A stretch of DNA of 64,000 bases from assembly GCF_003449015.1 (NCBI RefSeq), contig NZ_QRGD01000001.1:822638-886637 (forward strand), in the 5' to 3' direction. Below the pieces are notes generated by a model. That model saw only the letters and a list, made by a program, of their open reading frames with translations, was not told the origin of the DNA and ran no database searches. Positions within the stretch are counted from its first letter, which is position 1; every line of letters starts with the position of its first letter. This document shows positions 47,669-57,290 of this stretch, piece by piece. The stretch is from Aureibaculum luteum (GTDB taxonomy: Bacteria > Bacteroidota > Bacteroidia > Flavobacteriales > Flavobacteriaceae). The position numbers and the translations under genes are program-made.

Positions 47669-49462
47669 ATGTCAAGCCCATTAAAAATAGTATTACGTAA
47701 ATTCTTAATTTGGAGATACAAACACATCCCCGAAAAACAGTTTATATATATACTAAGTGCAGTCATTGGTTTATTGGCAGGTCTCGTTGCCGTAACCATT
47801 AAGAATTTAGTACATTTAATTCAGAATTTACTAGAAGGACAGTTTATAAAAGATTTACATCAGGCCTTTTATTTTATATTTCCATTAATTGGCTTACTAC
47901 TTGTTCTAATTATAAAAAGAAAGCTAATTAAAAAAAAGATAGGGCATGGAATTCCATCCACCCTATTTGCAATTTCAAAACAAAAAGGGTTGATGCCAAG
48001 CCATCAAATGTGGGCCTCTTTAATTTTGGCTCCATTAACGGTTGGTTTTGGTGGTTCTGTGGGTTTAGAAGGCCCAACAGTAGCAACTTCTGCCGCTATA
48101 GGCTCTAATACAGCAAGATTATTTCATTTAAATCAAACAACAAGAACATTGTTAATTGGAGCTGCTGCTGCTGGAGCTATGGCTTCAATATTTAAAGCTC
48201 CTATTACCGCCATTGTATTTGCTGTAGAAATATTTAGTTTAGAATTAACTATGGCATCTATGATACCGCTCTTGATAGCTTCAATTTGTGCGGTATTAAC
48301 TTCTTATTTCTTTTTTGGAAATGATGTATTGTTACATTTTACTTTACAAGAATCTTTTAGTTTTAAGGATGTATTATTCTATATATTATTAGGTGTAATC
48401 TCTGCATCGGTTTCTGTTTATTTTAGTAAAATTTATTTCAGACTGAATACTTTTTTTAGATCGATAACCAATTTGTATAAGAGATTAATAGTTGGTGGAG
48501 TTTTATTAGGAGTTATCATTTATTTTGTACCTCCACTTTTTGGTGAAGGCTATGAAACCATCAACAACATTCTAAGAGGAGACATAGATCCTGTTTTAGT
48601 TAATAATATATTTCATACAGCCACAGATAGTACGTGGATTATCATAACACTGCTAATTGGTTTGGTTATTTTTAAGGTGGTTGCCACTTCTTTCACTTTT
48701 GGAGCTGGTGGAGTGGGCGGTATTTTTGGTCCAACACTTTTTACAGGTAGCGTTACGGGTTATGTATTTGCCCTTATAATCAATCATACTAATTTGTTTG
48801 TACACCAGTTATCATTAACTAATTTTGCTATGGTCGGTATGGCTGGATTAATGGCTGGTATTTTGCACGCCCCATTGACAGCGATTTTCTTAATTGCAGA
48901 AATCACTGGTGGATACGAATTATTTGTACCATTAATGATTGTTTCGTCTATATCTTATATTATTGCTAAAAAATATGTTCCACATAATATTTACCATAAA
49001 CAATTGGCAGAAAGAGGTCAATTAATTACGCACGATAAAGATAAAAATGTTTTAATGATGTTAGATTTGGATAAAATTATTGAAACAAATTTTATTCTTC
49101 TTTATCCTCAAATGACGTTAAGAGAAGTAGTAACTAAAGCCGTTGCGAAGTCATCGAGAAATCACTTTCCTGTTGTAGATGAAGACAATCAGTTCTTAGG
49201 AATTTTAACCTTAAACGATATTAGAAGTATCATGTTTGATAGTAAACTATATGACACCGTTACCGTTGAGAGTTTAATGCGTAGTGCTCCAGATATTATC
49301 TATTATGAAAAGCATACTACAGAAGATATTTTAAATAAATTTAAATCTTCAGGTGCTTGGAATTTAGTGGTTATCAAAGAAGGTAAATACTTTGGCTTTA
49401 TTTCTAAATCAAGATTATTGACTGCTTATAGACAGACTTTAATAAATGTAACTTCAATATAA
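47669..49462 (+). CDS. ClC-family chloride channel/transporter with CBS pair
   Basis: The 597-residue protein has a membrane domain (about 25-440) with the ClC anion-binding segments. GHGIPS (about 95) stands where E. coli ClC has GSGIPE, GFGGSVGLEGP (about 125) carries the external gating Glu, and GAGGVGGIFGP (about 345) is the GxFxP element. A conserved Tyr is in ITGGYEL. The internal proton Glu (E203 in E. coli) is replaced by Ile in FAVEIF. Residues about 470-590 are two CBS domains, likely nucleotide-sensing. The changes leave antiport uncertain, and a channel-like or altered-ion protein is possible. It follows aspS by 19 nt. Confidence 0.9.
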   Translation: MSSPLKIVLRKFLIWRYKHIPEKQFIYILSAVIGLLAGLVAVTIKNLVHLIQNLLEGQFIKDLHQAFYFIFPLIGLLLVLIIKRKLIKKKIGHGIPSTLFAISKQKGLMPSHQMWASLILAPLTVGFGGSVGLEGPTVATSAAIGSNTARLFHLNQTTRTLLIGAAAAGAMASIFKAPITAIVFAVEIFSLELTMASMIPLLIASICAVLTSYFFFGNDVLLHFTLQESFSFKDVLFYILLGVISASVSVYFSKIYFRLNTFFRSITNLYKRLIVGGVLLGVIIYFVPPLFGEGYETINNILRGDIDPVLVNNIFHTATDSTWIIITLLIGLVIFKVVATSFTFGAGGVGGIFGPTLFTGSVTGYVFALIINHTNLFVHQLSLTNFAMVGMAGLMAGILHAPLTAIFLIAEITGGYELFVPLMIVSSISYIIAKKYVPHNIYHKQLAERGQLITHDKDKNVLMMLDLDKIIETNFILLYPQMTLREVVTKAVAKSSRNHFPVVDEDNQFLGILTLNDIRSIMFDSKLYDTVTVESLMRSAPDIIYYEKHTTEDILNKFKSSGAWNLVVIKEGKYFGFISKSRLLTAYRQTLINVTSI

Positions 49463-49466
49463 AAAA

Positions 49467-49505
49467 TAATCCCTTTGAGTAAATGATCTACTTAAAGGGA
49501 TTTAA
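49467..49505 (+). terminator. Terminator of aspS-clc
   Basis: AATCCCTTT-AGTA arms pair (one mismatch) around ATGATC-type loop bases, then TTTAATT. It lies just after the ClC stop. Confidence 0.65.
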
Positions 49506-49529
49506 TTATTATAATAAAAAGGAATTAAA

Positions 49530-51662
49530 TTAATTCTTTACCAAAGGTTTTTCAGTCCTAATTTTTAGATCGGCAGCTATATTTAAAGCTTCTTCTATAT
49601 AAATATCTTTACTTAAGTTCTTGTGCCAAACCTCACGTTTCTTAGCCAAAAGAGAATCTTGTTTAAACAACTCTAATTCATAGGGCAGTGAAGTAAAACT
49701 CAGGTTATTTTTATATTCATAAAGACTTTTAAATCGATTACCTTCCTCTTCTCTATTTTTTAAATCTTCATTATATTTTTTATAACTCAAATAAACTTTA
49801 GTATCGTCTTGACCTTCTTTTAACCATTTTGCATTACTATCAATCAATTTAAACTGTTCATTTTCAGCAACACGTTTTTTACTATTATTTATTACATCAT
49901 CAAAATTTGAATAGCCATTCCATACTTTATAGTCGGCACTTGCAATTTTATCCCATTTCAATGAGGTTGCTTCATCTCTTTCTCCAATTTTTAAATATGC
50001 ATATCTATCTGGTAAAGCAACATCAGAAACCACACCTTTAAGCTGTGTAGAGCCTCCATTTATTCTATAAAATTTTTGAATAGTCAATTTTAAAGCTCCT
50101 AAATCTTTAGGATAATCAAAGTATCTGTTAAGTGCCATATAATTTTGTACAGTACCTTTTCCATAACTTTGCTTACTACCAATAATTACTGCTCTATTAT
50201 AATCTTGCATTGCAGCTGCAAAAATTTCTGAAGCAGATGCTGATAATTCATTTACAATAATTACCAATGGTTTATTCCATTGAATTTTATAATCTTCATC
50301 CGAACGAATTTTTGGTTCGCCGTCTTTATATTTTACTTGAACAATAGGTCCTTCTTCAATAAATAACCCTGCAATATCAATTGCTGTATCTAAAGAGCCA
50401 CCGCCATTATTCCGTAAATCAATTACTAAAGCTTCAACATTCTCTTTATTTAATCTTTCTACCTCAAGTGCCATATCTGTAGCTGAGTTTCTAAAATTTC
50501 TTTCGCTAAAATCTATATAGAATTTTGGCAAATCAATAACTCCAAGTTTTCTATTGCCCATTTCTACAACACTCGTTTTGGCAAAAGTTTCTTCAAGTTC
50601 AATAACATCTCTTATTATAGGGATAATCTTAACGGAACCATCCAGCTTTTTAACAGTAAGCCTCACTTCAGTACCTTTTTTACCCTTAATAAATTCTATT
50701 GCATCATCTAAACGCATTCCAACAATATCTAATGGCTCGCCATCAGCTTGTGCTACTTTAGTAATTATATCACCAACTTCTAAATTTCCATCTCTCCAAG
50801 CGGGTCCTCCAGAAACAAGTTCATCGACACGGGTATACTCACCTTTTCGTTGCAATCTAGCACCAATCCCTTCAATTTTACCTGACATTTCACTATCAAA
50901 TTTCTTTTTGGTTCTAGGAGCAAAATAGGTTGTATGCGGGTCAAATTCTGTAGAAATACTATTAATAAAAATAGAATACCAATCTTCATCATCCTCTTCA
51001 TCTTTATATTCAAAAAACTCTTCCATGCTTTTCAACGTAGCTTCTCTAGCCTCAACTTCTAGCTCCTCAAAAGTTTTTACTTCAGTTTTAGGATCTTCTT
51101 TTTGCTTATCTTCTTGTGCTTCAATTTTACTGTGTAAACGAGATAACGTTGTTAACTTAAATTGCTTTTGCCAATTGATAATTAATTCTACCTCATTTTT
51201 TGGAAAAGCTTTATTTTCATAATCAACATCAAAAACTTCATCCTTGTTAAAGTCAAACGGATGTTTTAAAATTTCCTTATAAAACCCTTTTGCTTCTTGA
51301 ACGCGTTGTAAATATTTTGAAGTTACAATCCGATAAAAGGATAGGTCTTCTTTTTTTATTTGATCATCTAACTGAAGTTTATATTTTTCAAATATTTTAA
51401 GGTCTTCTTGCGTAAAAAATCGCTTTGCAGGATCTAACCCTTCAATAAAGTTATTATAAACAGCAGTTGAAAATTCATCATTTATTTCATGTGGCTGATA
51501 ATGACCTTGCGTTAATGCCGATCTTATCAGTCCCAACAATATTTTTTCTTTTTCAGGATCTGGGTTTTGCTTCATATTAAAGCTTAACAATACGCCAGCC
51601 AATAAAATTATTGGGAGTATAATTTTATAATTCGATTTCATAAAGTTTATTATTTTTTTCAT
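49530..51662 (-). CDS. Carboxy-terminal processing serine protease (S41, Prc/Tsp-like)
   Basis: The 710-residue envelope protease begins with a signal anchor or signal peptide (about 8-28). A long helical N-terminal region (about 35-235), found in Tsp-type S41 proteases, is followed by a PDZ domain (about 250-335, with GIGARLQRKGEYTRV). The S41 catalytic core (about 350-560) has Ser in NELSASASEIFAAAM (about 450) and Lys in GSKQSYGKGTVQNY (about 475), the Ser-Lys dyad. A helical C-terminal domain follows. It degrades or trims proteins from the C-terminus in the periplasm. Start at 51662, or the second ATG at 51641. Confidence 0.93.
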   Translation of the reverse strand: MKKIINFMKSNYKIILPIILLAGVLLSFNMKQNPDPEKEKILLGLIRSALTQGHYQPHEINDEFSTAVYNNFIEGLDPAKRFFTQEDLKIFEKYKLQLDDQIKKEDLSFYRIVTSKYLQRVQEAKGFYKEILKHPFDFNKDEVFDVDYENKAFPKNEVELIINWQKQFKLTTLSRLHSKIEAQEDKQKEDPKTEVKTFEELEVEAREATLKSMEEFFEYKDEEDDEDWYSIFINSISTEFDPHTTYFAPRTKKKFDSEMSGKIEGIGARLQRKGEYTRVDELVSGGPAWRDGNLEVGDIITKVAQADGEPLDIVGMRLDDAIEFIKGKKGTEVRLTVKKLDGSVKIIPIIRDVIELEETFAKTSVVEMGNRKLGVIDLPKFYIDFSERNFRNSATDMALEVERLNKENVEALVIDLRNNGGGSLDTAIDIAGLFIEEGPIVQVKYKDGEPKIRSDEDYKIQWNKPLVIIVNELSASASEIFAAAMQDYNRAVIIGSKQSYGKGTVQNYMALNRYFDYPKDLGALKLTIQKFYRINGGSTQLKGVVSDVALPDRYAYLKIGERDEATSLKWDKIASADYKVWNGYSNFDDVINNSKKRVAENEQFKLIDSNAKWLKEGQDDTKVYLSYKKYNEDLKNREEEGNRFKSLYEYKNNLSFTSLPYELELFKQDSLLAKKREVWHKNLSKDIYIEEALNIAADLKIRTEKPLVKN

Positions 51663-52003
51663 TCAGTATATTCAACTAATCTACTAAAATAGTGCCAATA
51701 ATTTAATTTTTAAAGGATTTAACAGATTTTTTGCATTTGATCTTTCTCGATTTAGAGTCAAACTACTTCAAAACGTTTAAATTTAAATTCTGTTATAAAA
51801 TAAATGTTAAACAATTCGTAAAGCTATTAATCAACCGATTAAATGCTATTTATTGATTAAAAATTGCTGATTTTTCATCGCTTTTTAACAATTTTAGGAA
51901 CCTAATTGTACTGTGCAACTCATAATAGTAATCAATTGAGCGAAAAATGAATAACTTTTACTTTAATGCAAAATATTTAACCCCGTCCATAATAAAAAAA
52001 TGG

Positions 52004-52011
52004 TAGTTTTG
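52004..52011 (+). promoter_or_regulatory. Possible promoter -7 box of surE in a 373-nt spacer
   Basis: TAGTTTTG fits TAnnTTTG, 24 nt before the ATG at 52036. No TTG at -33. The rest of 51663-52035 is very AT-rich with no open frame, tRNA or strong hairpin that I can see. Confidence 0.4.
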
Positions 52012-52035
52012 TAAAAAAGAGAATAATACATATTT

Positions 52036-52806
52036 ATGAGTGAAAGACCTTTAATTTTAATTTGTAATGATGACGGTATTACAGCACCAGGTATAAGAAC
52101 CTTAATTTCTGTAATGAACGAAATTGGCGATGTAGTTGTTGTGGCACCTAATAACCCACAAAGTGGTATGGGGCATGCTATCACAGTAAACACTACCTTA
52201 AGATGTAACCCTATTACTATTGATGACGGACCACAATTAGAGTACAGTTGTTCTGGTACACCTGCCGACTGTGTTAAAATGGCAGTCAATGAAATATTGA
52301 ATAAAAAGCCTGACATCTGTGTTTCTGGAATTAACCACGGCTCTAACGCTTCTTTAAATGTAATTTACTCTGGTACCATGAGTGCTGCAGTAGAAGCGGG
52401 TATAGAAGGTATTCCGGCTGTTGGGTTCTCTTTAATGGATTATAATTGGGATGCTGATTTTGACGCATGTAGAACCTATGTCAAAACAATTGTAAAAAAT
52501 ATCTTGAAAAATGGTTTACCAGAAGGTGTTGTGCTTAATGTAAACATACCTGATTTAAAAAAAGATGAAATTAAAGGAATCAAAGTATGCAGACAAGCAC
52601 ACGGAAATTGGGAAGAAGTTTTCGATAAGCGTGTTAGCCCTCAAGGGGAAGATTACTATTGGTTAGCCGGAAAATTTGTAAACCTAGATAAAGGAGAAGA
52701 TACTGATATGTGGGCATTAGAAAATGGTTATGTTTCTATGGTGCCTGTTCAGTTTGACATGACAGCACATCATTATATCAAAAATTTGAACACATGGGAT
52801 CTGTAA
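52036..52806 (+). CDS. surE: 5'/3'-nucleotidase SurE
   Basis: SurE dephosphorylates nucleoside 5'- and 3'-monophosphates in a metal-dependent way and is linked to stationary-phase survival. The 256-residue protein has the metal site LICNDDGITAPG (about 8-19), NPQSGMGHAITV (about 41), SCSGTPADCV (about 74), SGINHGSNAS (about 95) and the Ser/Asn-rich YSGTMSAAVEA (about 108). It overlaps the following small membrane protein gene by 13 nt. Confidence 0.95.
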   Translation: MSERPLILICNDDGITAPGIRTLISVMNEIGDVVVVAPNNPQSGMGHAITVNTTLRCNPITIDDGPQLEYSCSGTPADCVKMAVNEILNKKPDICVSGINHGSNASLNVIYSGTMSAAVEAGIEGIPAVGFSLMDYNWDADFDACRTYVKTIVKNILKNGLPEGVVLNVNIPDLKKDEIKGIKVCRQAHGNWEEVFDKRVSPQGEDYYWLAGKFVNLDKGEDTDMWALENGYVSMVPVQFDMTAHHYIKNLNTWDL

Positions 52807-53081
52807 AAAAAGAAATATTTATTGGAATCTTAATTGGTTTGGCCGCTACAGCTGGAGGCTTTTATTTATATGTAGAATATGCCCTAGAAGGCACATTTGA
52901 AGAATCACTTGCTGTATTAAAAGAAAATAGTCTTTATGGACAAGTACTGAGTATTGCAGCTATACCAAATCTTATTGCCTTTTTTATATTTATAAAAAAA
53001 CGGCAAGATTATAGAGCTAGAGGTGTATTAATTGCAACGTTAATGGTAGCATTACTAATATTGGCAGCTCAGTTTGTTTAG
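52794..53081 (+). CDS. Small membrane protein coupled to surE
   Basis: The 95-residue protein has three predicted transmembrane helices (about 7-27, 46-66 and 76-94) and no recognisable motif. Its start lies inside the surE end (13-nt overlap), so it is translationally coupled. From memory, a protein like this lies between surE and lpxB in other flavobacteria; here lpxB does not follow. Instead a palindromic repeat begins right at the stop codon. Function unknown. Confidence 0.75.
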   Translation: MGSVKKEIFIGILIGLAATAGGFYLYVEYALEGTFEESLAVLKENSLYGQVLSIAAIPNLIAFFIFIKKRQDYRARGVLIATLMVALLILAAQFV

Positions 53082-53122
53082 TTCTCGATACACCACGCAA
53101 AAAGCGTGGCACTCGAACTGAC
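53082..53122. repeat. Dispersed palindromic element, copy 1
   Basis: TTCTCGATACAC, then a 6-bp stem (CCACGC/GCGTGG with AAAAA loop), then CACTCGAACTGAC. The same outer halves with a different stem recur at 58155-58211. It lies between two converging genes. Confidence 0.75.
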
Positions 53123-53146
53123 AAAGTTTTACTATGCTTTTGTCTT

Positions 53147-55030
53147 CTATTCATTACAATTTTCGCAATAGGTTTTTCTCAAATATTCATCTTCTAAAAG
53201 TTGAAATGTTACTCCACCATCATTAATAGAATTAAATATTTTACAAAATCTTTTTTGATTCATATTTATGGCGTTTAACATGATAGTTCGATAATTAGAT
53301 GATGCTGTTAGTTCTGGTTTTATCAACGTTAAGTTTAAATAATAAAATAACAAATCTTCATCAACGGTAACACTTCTCACTTTTTCATCTAACAAATCAA
53401 CCGCTTTATCATGATTTGAATAATAAGTTAAAAACTGGGCAAGACTCAAGTAATCATAATTTGAAAGTGGAAACTTCTTATAATTTTTCTCAATATAGGC
53501 AACTGATTTATCTTTATTCGTATAATCTCTTTTTTGCATGAATTGCTCACTTTTAATGATATGAAAATTGACCATCATTCTGTCAATTAAAATTTGTTTA
53601 ATACCATAGCTTTTTAGTTGGTAAATTTCTTTTTTAAATTTTTCTTCATCAACAGGTTGGGCGTTATAACGGAACATAACCATTTTCAACGCTGCAAGAT
53701 TATATTTGACTTCCTTATCTTTTGGAACCAACTTTTCAAGTTTTAACAATTCGTTATAGGCAATTAAGACATAACTTTGATTTAACAAAAACTTGTTCAC
53801 ACTATTTTTATTTATAAAGCGGACATATTTTTTTTGCTGAGGCACATTCATTTTATTAAGAATATCAGGCGAAGATTGACTTTCCTTTAATTTCTCAAAT
53901 ATTGAATTTTGAATGTCATTGGCTATTTCAACATCATTAGCTGCTAAAACTTTATTAAACAAGGATATTAGCTCTTCTGTTGACTTATCTTTATATAAGT
54001 CTTTCTTTTCCAACTCCAATGTTATAACTGCTTTCCTGTGATTTTTTAAATACGGCTCTAATTCCTGAGCAAGATTGCCCACCAATTTACTTTTTATAGC
54101 AACCTTACTTAAGGTTTTTAAATTCGCATGTTTTGTATCAGAAATATCATTTAAAAAATCTACCCAATTTTCAGACGAGTTAACCTCAGTTGTTATGGTA
54201 GGTTCTTGAAAAGTTTGTAAGGCATCTGCAATACTTTTAGCCCGTTGTTCTTGTAATTCTATATTCCTTTCTAAACTTCCTTCTACTGATGAGTACGCTC
54301 TTATATTTATTGTTTTAATATTAAATTCTGTCAATCGCAAAGAATCATACATAGGTTTTATATCTTCTTTTGAATAGGTAGCTTTATTTTTTTCAAAAGG
54401 AATTTCAAACTTGAAGCTCTTATATTTTACTACAAATTTTTCTTCGTTAGTAGGTTTTATTCTTTTAGTTTGATAGGTTAACGAATCTAAATACATGCCC
54501 ATGTCCAATAAATCCCAAGGGTATCGTTCAATTTCATAAACACGTTGGTATCTACATAAATTTTTATTGTTTAAAAAAAGGATATTAAACTCTAATTCTT
54601 CAGATACCAGAGCCTCCGGCAAGGTACCCACCAATACTCTAAATGTTCCTTTTCCAAACGGTTTTAATCCCTGTTTTAGTTTTTGCATATAGACAGGCTT
54701 CAATAGCATCCCTTTAATTTGAGTATCTACCGTAGTTGCTTCAGTACAATCATAAAGGCTTTTGGGTACTACATCTATGGCAATACCATCGCCCACTTTT
54801 TTAAAAAGTTGAAGAAAAAACTTTTTGTCGTTAATTTGAAAATAGAGGTTGTTTTTTTCTTGTTGTACTGAAAAACCAACTTCTTTAGGCTTTTGATTAA
54901 AAAGCTGATTATAATATTGGCATTTTTGGTCTCTGTCAGCTTGTGGAAAAACAATGTCGTATGTGTTTTGACTAAAAACTGTTGTACAGAAAAGAGATAA
55001 AAGGGTTAGGTTTAAGAAATGTTTTTTCAT
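53147..55030 (-). CDS. Exported protein with an OmpA-like segment, unknown function
   Basis: The 627-residue protein has a signal peptide (to about 21, VFSQ). Residues about 205-275 resemble an OmpA-type peptidoglycan-binding domain: FEIPFEKNKATY, then INIRAYSSVEG and RNIELQEQRAKSIADAL, where YSSVEG stands for the usual Gly-Tyr-Thr-Asp turn. The C-terminal half is helical, like irregular TPR repeats, and the protein ends in a Cys pair (YCENCNE). The ordinary OmpA Asp and Arg ligands are partly changed (Arg kept, Asp not clear). It may be a periplasmic scaffold. It stands alone between a repeat and a terminator. Confidence 0.7.
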   Translation of the reverse strand: MKKHFLNLTLLSLFCTTVFSQNTYDIVFPQADRDQKCQYYNQLFNQKPKEVGFSVQQEKNNLYFQINDKKFFLQLFKKVGDGIAIDVVPKSLYDCTEATTVDTQIKGMLLKPVYMQKLKQGLKPFGKGTFRVLVGTLPEALVSEELEFNILFLNNKNLCRYQRVYEIERYPWDLLDMGMYLDSLTYQTKRIKPTNEEKFVVKYKSFKFEIPFEKNKATYSKEDIKPMYDSLRLTEFNIKTINIRAYSSVEGSLERNIELQEQRAKSIADALQTFQEPTITTEVNSSENWVDFLNDISDTKHANLKTLSKVAIKSKLVGNLAQELEPYLKNHRKAVITLELEKKDLYKDKSTEELISLFNKVLAANDVEIANDIQNSIFEKLKESQSSPDILNKMNVPQQKKYVRFINKNSVNKFLLNQSYVLIAYNELLKLEKLVPKDKEVKYNLAALKMVMFRYNAQPVDEEKFKKEIYQLKSYGIKQILIDRMMVNFHIIKSEQFMQKRDYTNKDKSVAYIEKNYKKFPLSNYDYLSLAQFLTYYSNHDKAVDLLDEKVRSVTVDEDLLFYYLNLTLIKPELTASSNYRTIMLNAINMNQKRFCKIFNSINDGGVTFQLLEDEYLRKTYCENCNE

Positions 55031-55074
55031 GGATTGTTTAGCGTTTTACTGAGTAGGTAATTGTAAAGTTAAGA

Positions 55075-55108
55075 AAAAAACCAAACTATTCAGAATAGTT
55101 TGGTTTTT
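55075..55108 (-). terminator. Terminator of the small lipoprotein gene
   Basis: AAACCAAACTATT and its exact complement with a CAG-type loop; on the minus strand TTTTTTTCTT follows. Confidence 0.85.
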
Positions 55109-55132
55109 AATTAAATTCCAACTTATTTAAAT

Positions 55133-55753
55133 TTAAGAAAGTGAAATCCCAATACTTTTGAATATTACCCACTTCCCATTAATCTTTTTAAATAAAATCA
55201 AACTTTCAGTTGAGTTTAATTCATTACGAGTATCTCTAAAAAATAAGATTGCTTTATTTTTTTCTCTATTAAATAAAACCTTACTAAACTGTAAAATACC
55301 TCCCGAATCAAATTGGTTTTTCTGTTTTTCAAAAGTTTTGTCCAAATCCTTGAATGATATAAGTTCATATTCTTTGTTTGAATAAGTATTTACATCGTAC
55401 GGCAAATAATCTACAATTTCACTCATAGAGTCGGAATTAAATTTAAAATCTTCTGGTAGTCTATTCTCAAACTCAGAAAAATCAATATTTATATGGTCTT
55501 TTTGAACATATAACTTTAAAGGACTCAACGTGTCAGGACGCTTAATTGGAAACTGGATTTTAATGCCTTTTTGAGATTCTTCAAAAGTTGGAGGTTTCAT
55601 ATATCTAAAATCAACTATTGAACCTGTTAAAATTTCCATATAGGTATCCTTAAATAAAGAATTTTGTTCTTTTCCATTTGAACAGCTCATAGAAGATAAA
55701 ATAAGAACAAAAATTATTATTCTCTTAGTCACAAGGGTTTGTATGTGTATCAT
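55133..55753 (-). CDS. Small lipoprotein of unknown function
   Basis: The 206-residue protein has a lipoprotein signal with lipobox SSMSC (Cys24 from the ATG), then a mature beta-rich domain. The last 70 residues (FNREKNKAILFF...KINGKWVIFKSIGISLS) resemble NTF2-like or lumazine-type small exported domains, but I cannot name it. ATG at 55753 overlaps the upstream gene by 29 nt. A GTG at 55732 would give a more typical signal (TKRIIIFVLILSSMSC) with an 8-nt overlap. Either way it is coupled to the HExxH lipoprotein gene upstream, so the two may act together. Confidence 0.7.
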   Translation of the reverse strand: MIHIQTLVTKRIIIFVLILSSMSCSNGKEQNSLFKDTYMEILTGSIVDFRYMKPPTFEESQKGIKIQFPIKRPDTLSPLKLYVQKDHINIDFSEFENRLPEDFKFNSDSMSEIVDYLPYDVNTYSNKEYELISFKDLDKTFEKQKNQFDSGGILQFSKVLFNREKNKAILFFRDTRNELNSTESLILFKKINGKWVIFKSIGISLS

Positions 55754-57290
55754 TTTTAACTATTTTAGATAAATTAGCGAACCTTAAATCTTCTTCTGGA
55801 GTAAAATAATCCATCAACACACCGTAATCGTGTAGTCCAGTCCATGCCCAATATTTATAATTGTCTAACGGATGTGTGTTTTCGTCAAATTCTCTTAGTC
55901 CAGAAGCAATTGGATTTACATAGAATTTTGCCATAAGATGATGTTCGGCAGAAGTTGCTGTTCTACCAATATCAATAGGGGTTTTTTCGAAAAGATCCCA
56001 CAGTTGAAGCAGCCAAGTGTAACGTTCTTTAGGTAATGGGTTTGGCCCGGCATTATTCGTAAGTTTGATTCTATGCAATTCTGCATGTATAGTTTCATGT
56101 AGAATAAAACTAGCTAAATAAAGTGATGTATCATTAATTTCTGCCAAATTAAATACAATGTCAATTATCCCGTCTGGCCCAGGGAATCCTGTTCTTGCAG
56201 GTGCATTATCTTTTGGAATGTTTTTAGCAGTAAATCTTATTCTGTACTCACTTTTATTCTCAGTAAATGCTTCAGAAGTTTTCTTAAACAAATTATTTCC
56301 AGAACTTATAAGGGCTTTTAAAACACAATCAGCAGGTGTTCCAATAAAAGATTTATCCTTAATTATTTCATTTTCAAAATCAACTTCTCCTTCATTCATT
56401 AAAGCATCAATAGCAGCATTGGCAAAATTTTTAGCTTCCTCACTCACTATATAATTACTCGCATTTGCACTCAAATAATCTAACATACTTTGAGAAATTG
56501 ATTGTTTTGAATGTAGCCAATTTATTTGAGCCGTGGTTAACCCAGTTAATATGTTTTCAACTGCATCTGCTGCTGTGTCATCTTCAGAGACAGTTGGAGC
56601 TGTTATAACAACTTCATCATCGCCTACAGTTACACCACCGCTATTACTATTTCCATCAGGCACAAAGCCGGTGTCGTTTCCACCAACACTAGTTTCAGTG
56701 CATTCCATGTCGCTGCTTTTAATATATATTCTACCATCACCTGGTATATGACAAGCAGGACCTGCCACATGATCATCGAGATGATTACACCATACCTCCT
56801 GATAATTAAAAGTGCAATCAACAACGTTAAGCTGCTTTAAGTTAATAATAGAAGAAACATCGTACTTAATTTCTTTTATATAACGTTTACCTTCAAAGGA
56901 GATAGAATTATGATCTTTAAATATATTTACCTCAACATCAGGCACATATTTAATAATATAAGTTTTAATACTGTCGGTTGTCTTTTTTGTTATTACTAGA
57001 TTTTCGAAATAGTCAGGCGTAGGGTAGTCTCTTTTTATGGGTATTGTATAGGTAGTATATTTGCCATATTTTATTTCTCTAATTTTTGATGAACTTACGG
57101 AAAAATCATATTTTACTTCCATTTTAGATTTGGTTGTCACACCTGATGATGATTTTTTATTATCTATTTTAAAAACCTTTTTAAAAATCACCGACTCATT
57201 TAACTCATCAAATTTATAATCTTCAATTTTAATTTTTTCTAAATCATTTAACTTTGGAATTGAGACTTCTTCTTTCTCACAATTCGTCAA
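55725..57290 (-). CDS. Putative HExxH metallopeptidase-like lipoprotein without a normal start codon
   Basis: Unknown family. The 521 residues counted from TTG 57290 contain HETIH (398-402), a zinc-peptidase HExxH motif, followed by ELHR and SAEHH, which could give a third ligand. The N-terminal half is beta-rich with a Cys cluster and an acidic/Gly linker (about 205-235). The frame continues upstream as a perfect lipoprotein signal (Lys-Lys-Ala-Ile-Lys, hydrophobic core, LTNC), but its first codon would be ATA at 57336-57338 and an in-frame stop precedes it. Either ATA is used, or the start has been lost. The gene downstream encodes another lipoprotein and overlaps it. Confidence 0.65.
   Translation of the reverse strand: MTNCEKEEVSIPKLNDLEKIKIEDYKFDELNESVIFKKVFKIDNKKSSSGVTTKSKMEVKYDFSVSSSKIREIKYGKYTTYTIPIKRDYPTPDYFENLVITKKTTDSIKTYIIKYVPDVEVNIFKDHNSISFEGKRYIKEIKYDVSSIINLKQLNVVDCTFNYQEVWCNHLDDHVAGPACHIPGDGRIYIKSSDMECTETSVGGNDTGFVPDGNSNSGGVTVGDDEVVITAPTVSEDDTAADAVENILTGLTTAQINWLHSKQSISQSMLDYLSANASNYIVSEEAKNFANAAIDALMNEGEVDFENEIIKDKSFIGTPADCVLKALISSGNNLFKKTSEAFTENKSEYRIRFTAKNIPKDNAPARTGFPGPDGIIDIVFNLAEINDTSLYLASFILHETIHAELHRIKLTNNAGPNPLPKERYTWLLQLWDLFEKTPIDIGRTATSAEHHLMAKFYVNPIASGLREFDENTHPLDNYKYWAWTGLHDYGVLMDYFTPEEDLRFANLSKIVKNDTHTNPCD

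Noticed and set aside
50554..51222. Open frames on the plus strand within the S41 protease gene
   Set aside because: Shadow frames opposite conserved PDZ and catalytic regions.
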